Of a stretch of DNA of 44,707 nucleotides, positions 40,568 through 44,707 are shown piece after piece. The stretch is from Methanocellales archaeon (GTDB lineage Archaea; Halobacteriota; UBA148). Positions within the stretch are counted from its first letter, which is position 1. Each line of letters begins with the position of its first letter. The notes beneath the pieces were generated by a model. That model worked only from the letters and a program-made list of their open reading frames with translations. It did not search any database and was not told the origin of the DNA. The DNA lies in NCBI GenBank assembly GCA_030019435.1, contig JASEEV010000012.1:1-44707 (forward strand), written 5' to 3'. The position numbers were made by a program, and so were the translations under genes.

Positions 40568-41881
40568 CTATAAATCTATCACATCTTCAAGGGCTAGCGT
40601 CAGTACATCAACTACCATCGACACAGGGGGTGCATAGCAAGTTTCAGCTCTCAGCAGTTGCTGGACCGTCATTCCGCTTTTGATCGCAAGTGATAATGCA
40701 TCGATTCGCTCCTTTACCCCCTCTTCTGAGATGATCTGTGCACCGATCAATCTTTTCTCAAAAAACAACAGTTTTACATCTATTTTCTTTGCATCTGGAT
40801 AATAGCGTGCCCTTGTTAGTCCCTTTGCCTTTCCCTCGACAGGTATTAGTCCCGCCTGCTTTGCTACGTGAGAAGTCACTCCTACGGATCCAACTTGAAG
40901 ATCACCGATCAAGCAGACGGTTGGACTGAGAACTGGATCAAACTCCGCACTTCCACCACAGATGCTCTCTGCCGCCACTTTGGCTTGCCTCACTGCAGAA
41001 CTACCTAACGGACTGAGGCATGGGCGGTTGGTGATGTAATTCGTAACCTCAACACAATCACCTGCAGCATAGACATCTTCAGTTACTCTCATGGCTGAGT
41101 CGACCTTAATGCCGTCAGTCTCGCCGACCTCTATGCCTGCTTGCTTGGCAAGACAGGTGTTTGGCCTAGTGCCTGTGCACATGATCACCAAATCAGCTGG
41201 AACTACCTCTTTTCCAACGGTGACGAATTCTACGTGATCGGAACCGTTGATCGAGCCCAATGGGAACCCGGTCATCACTTTTACACCCAAACTCTCCAAT
41301 CTGCTCTGGACGAGGGAAGCCATATCTGGATCCAGCACGCACGGAAGCACGTATGGGGTCATCTCTACTACAGTGGTATCAATTCCAACTTTGATAAATG
41401 CGGCGGCAACCTCAAGACCGATCGGGCCAGCGCCAACGATTACAGCCTTTTCTGCGTTGTTCATCGCTTCCTTAACTTTTTTGCCATCCTCAAGATTTCT
41501 AAGAGAGTAGACGCCCTTTTTGTCCATGCCTGGAATTTGCGGAATTAAAGGAAGAGAACCAGTTGCTATTCCCAGCTTATCATAGTCGAATTGTTTCCCT
41601 TCTGCGATGATCGATTTTCCTCCAAGATCGATTGCGGTGACTTCCGTATTGGTTTGAACATCAATGCCTTTGTCCTTATAATACTGAACATCGTGCATTA
41701 CCAGCTCTTCAAAGGACGAAATCTCACCCGAAAGCACGAAAGGTATGCCACATGGTGAATAAGCTACATGTCGATCCTTGGTAAAAACCGTGATTTCCAT
41801 GTCCTGATCTTTTTCCCTAACGTGCGAGGCGATGGGCATACCAGCAGCCCCACCACCGATGACTATGAGCTTTTCTGACAT
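40568..41881 (-). CDS. CoA-disulfide reductase / NADH oxidase-like flavoprotein
   Basis: A 437-residue FAD-dependent disulfide reductase. FAD motif LIVIGGGAAGMPIASHV at residues 4-20, the single redox Cys in YSPCGIPFVLSG (near 44), NAD motif VIVGAGPIGLEVAAAF and second FAD motif VYAAGDCVEV are present. The SPCGIP signature places it with CoA-disulfide reductase, NADH oxidase and related NAD(P)H persulfide reductases. It may handle oxidative or sulfur stress. GGTGAT precedes the ATG. It is divergent from prs. Confidence 0.88.
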   Translation of the reverse strand: MSEKLIVIGGGAAGMPIASHVREKDQDMEITVFTKDRHVAYSPCGIPFVLSGEISSFEELVMHDVQYYKDKGIDVQTNTEVTAIDLGGKSIIAEGKQFDYDKLGIATGSLPLIPQIPGMDKKGVYSLRNLEDGKKVKEAMNNAEKAVIVGAGPIGLEVAAAFIKVGIDTTVVEMTPYVLPCVLDPDMASLVQSRLESLGVKVMTGFPLGSINGSDHVEFVTVGKEVVPADLVIMCTGTRPNTCLAKQAGIEVGETDGIKVDSAMRVTEDVYAAGDCVEVTNYITNRPCLSPLGSSAVRQAKVAAESICGGSAEFDPVLSPTVCLIGDLQVGSVGVTSHVAKQAGLIPVEGKAKGLTRARYYPDAKKIDVKLLFFEKRLIGAQIISEEGVKERIDALSLAIKSGMTVQQLLRAETCYAPPVSMVVDVLTLALEDVIDL

Positions 41882-41903
41882 GGTATCACCATATTAATTG
41901 CCA

Positions 41904-41911
41904 TATTTATA
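41904..41911 (+). promoter_or_regulatory. TATA-like box of prs
   Basis: TATTTATA is centred about 27 bp before ATG 41935, consistent with a leaderless prs transcript starting at that codon. This favours 41935 over the internal ATG at 41959. Judged from sequence and spacing only. Confidence 0.45.
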
Positions 41912-41934
41912 AGATTGCTGATGAAATCTTTTTA

Positions 41935-42795
41935 ATGGGGCAAAACAATTACATCGTGATGAAGATTATCGGTGGTCCTGCATCGCAATTGCTCGCAACC
42001 AGGGTTGCATCTGAGTTGGGATGTGAGCTTGCTCTGGCAGAATACGAGCGATTTCCAGATGGTGAAGCATACGTACGCATCTTGGATGAGATCGATGATG
42101 TGGTCATCATCCAAAGTACGGTTTCTGATGAAGATCTGATCTGCTTACTGCAATTGATCGATGCATGCAGTGAAGCATCCGTTAAGGTGGTCATTCCTTA
42201 TTTTGGATATGCTCGCCAGGGTAGACGATTCCAACCCCGGGAGGCTATTAGCGCAAAGGTCATGGCAAAAACGATTGGGGCAGATGAAATTTTAACGGTA
42301 AACATCCATGATCCATCTGTTTTGGATTACTTCAGCGGAAAAGCGCACGATCTAGATGCAGCGCCGTTGATCGGAGAACATATACGCTCGCTAGATCTTC
42401 GAAAACCGATCTTTATAGCACCAGATGAATTTGCGGGCGCATTAGCAAGATCAGCTGCGTCCAAGCTAGGTGTGGATTATGATGTGCTGGAGAAGAAACG
42501 GCTGAGCGGAAATCAAGTGGAGATAAAGGCGAAACATCTGGACGTAGCGAACAGAGATGTGATAATTCTCGACGACATGATCTCCACCGGGGGAACGATG
42601 ACTGAGGCAATAGAACTGCTCAGAAGGCAAAAGTCCAATGATATCTATGTCGCTTGCATCCATCCCGTGTTGGCTACGAATGCAGTCGGCAGATTGTTCA
42701 AAGCTGGTGCAAAGGAGATCATTGCGACGGATACCATTGAGAAGGGTGTGAGCATCATCAGCGTTGCGCCGCTGATCGCTGGAGCGTTGAAGTGA
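41935..42795 (+). CDS. prs: Ribose-phosphate pyrophosphokinase
   Basis: A 286-residue enzyme that makes PRPP from ribose 5-phosphate and ATP for nucleotide, histidine and cofactor synthesis. MKIIGGPASQLLATRVASEL, FPDGEAYVRI, VIPYFGYARQGRRFQPRE, NIHDPSVLDYF and the PRPP loop VIILDDMISTGGTMTEA match archaeal PRPP synthase. The first eight residues may be dispensable; family members often begin at the internal MKIIGG. Its last 38 bp overlap the convergent DUF357 gene. Confidence 0.95.
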   Translation: MGQNNYIVMKIIGGPASQLLATRVASELGCELALAEYERFPDGEAYVRILDEIDDVVIIQSTVSDEDLICLLQLIDACSEASVKVVIPYFGYARQGRRFQPREAISAKVMAKTIGADEILTVNIHDPSVLDYFSGKAHDLDAAPLIGEHIRSLDLRKPIFIAPDEFAGALARSAASKLGVDYDVLEKKRLSGNQVEIKAKHLDVANRDVIILDDMISTGGTMTEAIELLRRQKSNDIYVACIHPVLATNAVGRLFKAGAKEIIATDTIEKGVSIISVAPLIAGALK

Positions 42796-43033
42796 CCACT
42801 TCCAGTCGCTCAAGTGTTTTCAACATGCCCCACGCATAGACCACACATTCAAACGCTCTGATCAAATCGTCGTTCTCTAGAAAGTGATCGACATCAGAGC
42901 AATATGCAGTGATGTTTCTTATGAAGGCCTCTGCTCCCTCCTGAGCTTGTAATCCTTGTAGTCTCTCCTCTAACTTGGATTTCCACTTGATCGTCTCCCT
43001 TTTTAGCTCGTTTTTCAGCGCCATTCTATTCAT
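42758..43033 (-). CDS. DUF357 family protein
   Basis: A 91-residue, all-helical protein with KRETIKWKSKLEERL, a central DVDHFLENDDLIRAFECVVYAWGML segment and a short tail, matching the DUF357 family of small archaeal proteins. Function is unknown. Start could be the ATG at 43033 or at 43024. Its 3' end overlaps prs on the opposite strand. Confidence 0.75.
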   Translation of the reverse strand: MNRMALKNELKRETIKWKSKLEERLQGLQAQEGAEAFIRNITAYCSDVDHFLENDDLIRAFECVVYAWGMLKTLERLEVVTSTLQRSAAQR

Positions 43034-43059
43034 CAGATGAACAAAAGGCGAAATTTTCG

Positions 43060-43530
43060 TTACACCTTAAAAAGCTCTATGCCATACATCTCATAAACAG
43101 GTTCGATATATGGGTGCCACTGCTCCTTATTGATGATTACACTTTTTTTAACGTCTTCATATTCTGGATGATCCTCAGCAAACAACTCTGCGTAAATGAG
43201 AATTTGACCAAGAGCTTGTTCCCACTTATCAGCTCCTTGTTTAGGTATATATTTAACTTCAAGTATCCACGCTCTTTTGTCTATTGTACAAACACAATCA
43301 ATTGTGAGAATGCTGCTTGCTTTTAAGAAGCCTGATTTTGGAGAAATTTCTCTCTTGATAAATTGATGCCATGGTTCTACAAGCTCACGTAATTCCTTAT
43401 GACCTAACCACGCCTTCTTAATTCCACACAGAACTTGATGGTAATAGCGCTTATTCTCAGATCCTACTTCGGGCTCTGGTAAATTGAGATCAACAAACCT
43501 TTTTAATATCTCGTCCTCTTTTTCACCCAT
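43060..43530 (-). CDS. PD-(D/E)XK nuclease-like protein
   Basis: About 156 residues. The core reads LTIDCVCTIDKRAWILEVKYI, with Asp, then Glu-Val-Lys, followed by EQALGQILIYAELFAED, the QxxxY helix motif of RecB-like PD-(D/E)XK nucleases. It could be a small nuclease of a defence or repair system. The ATG at 43530 follows GGTGAGTGAT; a GTG at 43542 would add four residues. It is on the same strand as, and 18 bp after, the membrane-anchored unknown gene, in an AT-rich region. Confidence 0.65.
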   Translation of the reverse strand: MGEKEDEILKRFVDLNLPEPEVGSENKRYYHQVLCGIKKAWLGHKELRELVEPWHQFIKREISPKSGFLKASSILTIDCVCTIDKRAWILEVKYIPKQGADKWEQALGQILIYAELFAEDHPEYEDVKKSVIINKEQWHPYIEPVYEMYGIELFKV

Positions 43531-43548
43531 TTTATCACTCACCTTGCG

Positions 43549-44373
43549 CTACAGTCCTCGGTTTTTCAATTTTTCGAGTTGCCCTAACATCTTCATGTCT
43601 AAGTCTTTCCAGTTATTAGGAGAGATTATCTTAAAGCATATCGTGTCACCCCTACCGTTTTCACAAGTTACGCGAAGCTTGACTAGATACTCGCCTGGAG
43701 GAAGATAAGCCTGGTTGGCAATATCTGGTATGCTTAAAGCTATGGGCATCGCTATCCACGATCCTTTAGATGGCGCCCTGACAATTTGTTGAGCGTAGTC
43801 CCCAAGATCCAAAGGAGTGCTAGGAGTAGTTGTAGTGATTACACTCCCTGAAGCAACAGCTGGAATTGATGCCATCCTTCCATGAAACTCATAGGAATAT
43901 GTCCCAGCCGGATAATAATCAAGAGCTAGAGAGTTTTTGACCTCTTCTGGCATTACAGTTTTATTCTCTTTGACAATTTTGTATTTTGGTTGTGAGAAAA
44001 CGACATCTAAACGTCTGGGTTCAGACCCTATATCGATCGGCTCGGGCTCAGTGGTTTTAAAGCTATAATTAATATCAGCCCAGTGAAGTGTATGCTCCGG
44101 ATCGAGGTTATTTGTATTCCCGGGTATTTTTAAAATCTCCAAAGTAGCCACACACCTGAGGGCAAGACTTTTTCCTATATTCCTAACCCTAACACAACCA
44201 AATTTTCGTATTATCCCTAAATCGACATAACGATAATAGCCTAGATCAGATGGCAATTTTGGATTAAACTCTACTCTCAACTTAGGTCTTTCTTTCCATC
44301 TTTTAATATCTCTTATGATACCTCTTATAAATGCTATAGTTCCTAACAGAATTCTGATTGTCGACCAATCCAT
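43549..44373 (-). CDS. Membrane-anchored beta-rich protein of unknown function
   Basis: A 274-residue protein. Residues 5-22 (TIRILLGTIAFIRGIIRD) form a weak N-terminal anchor, followed by a basic stretch and a beta-rich remainder with CVRVRNIGKSLALRCVATLE, a thread of Ig-like or sandwich character, and a second sandwich ending LPPGEYLVKLRVTCENG. I recognise no family. It precedes a small PD-(D/E)XK protein by 18 bp. Nothing is seen in 44374-44495. Confidence 0.6.
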   Translation of the reverse strand: MDWSTIRILLGTIAFIRGIIRDIKRWKERPKLRVEFNPKLPSDLGYYRYVDLGIIRKFGCVRVRNIGKSLALRCVATLEILKIPGNTNNLDPEHTLHWADINYSFKTTEPEPIDIGSEPRRLDVVFSQPKYKIVKENKTVMPEEVKNSLALDYYPAGTYSYEFHGRMASIPAVASGSVITTTTPSTPLDLGDYAQQIVRAPSKGSWIAMPIALSIPDIANQAYLPPGEYLVKLRVTCENGRGDTICFKIISPNNWKDLDMKMLGQLEKLKNRGL

Positions 44374-44495
44374 ATTCTCAAGTTCTTTTTAAGCTTCTTA
44401 ATCAGCACATTTGGGCTCTTTGTCACTTTTTGGCTCTCTTTGTTCAACTTTTCGTGAGCTTTAACTACACCCTTTAAAACTTCAGAAATTAACTA

Positions 44496-44707
44496 TTACC
44501 CTGCTCCTAGGAGATCTGTCTTGAACTCCTTTTCTTCTCTTGTCAGTGTAAATTTGTATTCCATGTCTTGAACTTCAACGACAAGTTGTATTTCTGCAAG
44601 GAGAACGGTCTTCTCATTGTTCTGGATATGGGTTACCCACCATTCATCTAACATTTTGTTGTCTATCTCCGTCATAAAGGGAATTGTCGTATCACCCATG
44701 GCTTTCA
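44496..44707 (-). CDS. LEA14-like (WHy domain) protein, C-terminal part
   Basis: The reading frame is open from the window edge to TAA 44496-44498, giving at least 70 residues. IPFMTEIDNKMLDEWWVTHI, NNEKTVLLAEIQLVVEVQDM and the ending EEKEFKTDLLGAG resemble the last repeat of archaeal LEA type 2 (desiccation-related) proteins. Such proteins are thought to protect membranes or proteins under stress. The start lies outside the window; an internal ATG at 44699 is probably not the start. Confidence 0.55.
   Translation of the reverse strand, partial: KAMGDTTIPFMTEIDNKMLDEWWVTHIQNNEKTVLLAEIQLVVEVQDMEYKFTLTREEKEFKTDLLGAG

Overview
The window is chromosomal DNA of a euryarchaeon, most likely a methanogen or methane/alkane oxidiser of the Methanosarcinia type. 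Direct pointers are F420-dependent methylene-H4MPT reductase (Mer) followed by an FpoF-like F420H2 oxidoreductase subunit, an archaeal histone, archaeal-type leucyl-tRNA synthetase, class I archaeal CCA-adding enzyme, LonB, Nob1, Trm-G10, Dph6, NadM and a methanogen-type NrdH/NrdD/NrdG ribonucleotide reductase. Many genes show TATA-like boxes about 26 bp before the start codon (leaderless mRNAs) or GGTGAT/GGAGG ribosome-binding sites. No rRNA, tRNA, CRISPR array or recognisable transposase gene was found.

Layout. 1-2406: accessory and decaying segment with a PIN toxin pair, back-to-back remnants of another PIN protein and a PD-(D/E)XK nuclease, and a two-gene cassette (DUF5678-like small protein plus retropepsin-like protease) in which both genes carry a frameshift. 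2422-9188: housekeeping genes leuS, gfcR-like regulator, nob1, histone, a membrane protein, thiI and thi4. 9250-11113: small membrane protein, adenosine-specific kinase and a GC-richer histone-deacetylase-like gene, followed by a gene graveyard (11114-11645) containing the broken C-terminus of a second deacetylase. 11650-14158: regulator-thpR-cca operon; thpR carries a small palindrome-bearing in-frame insertion. 14202-22144: the nrdH-nrdD and nrdG genes, separated by about 4.6 kb of AT-rich accessory genes (restriction-modification, a degenerate methyltransferase, a THUMP protein, VapBC).

22150-26192: P-loop protein, DUF54 RNA-binding protein, TIM-barrel isomerase, then the opposite-strand cation-transport operon (two MgtE half-proteins and a PhoU/TrkA-C protein). 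26244-32028: SerB-like phosphatase overlapping an AbrB/VapC pair, RNase Z, UPF0210 and ACT-domain pair, Trm-G10, Ogt, NadM. 32059-32680: about 620 bp of apparently decayed coding sequence. 32681-36744: mer, fpoF-like, small membrane protein, YbjQ-like protein and CPBP protease in one direction. 36813-42795: DUF3795 protein, dph6, radical SAM protein, lonB, CoA-disulfide-reductase-like flavoprotein, prs. 42758-44707: DUF357 protein, then an AT-rich end with a PD-(D/E)XK protein, a membrane-anchored unknown protein and the C-terminus of a LEA14-like protein that leaves the window.

The core genes serve translation and RNA maturation, deoxynucleotide supply, cofactor synthesis and C1/F420 redox chemistry. 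The accessory material sits in discrete patches, mostly with signs of decay. No wholly novel multi-gene system is proved. The best leads are the DUF5678-like/aspartic-protease cassette, the candidate operator between the HTH gene and nrdH, the mini-insertion in thpR and the remodelled nrd locus.
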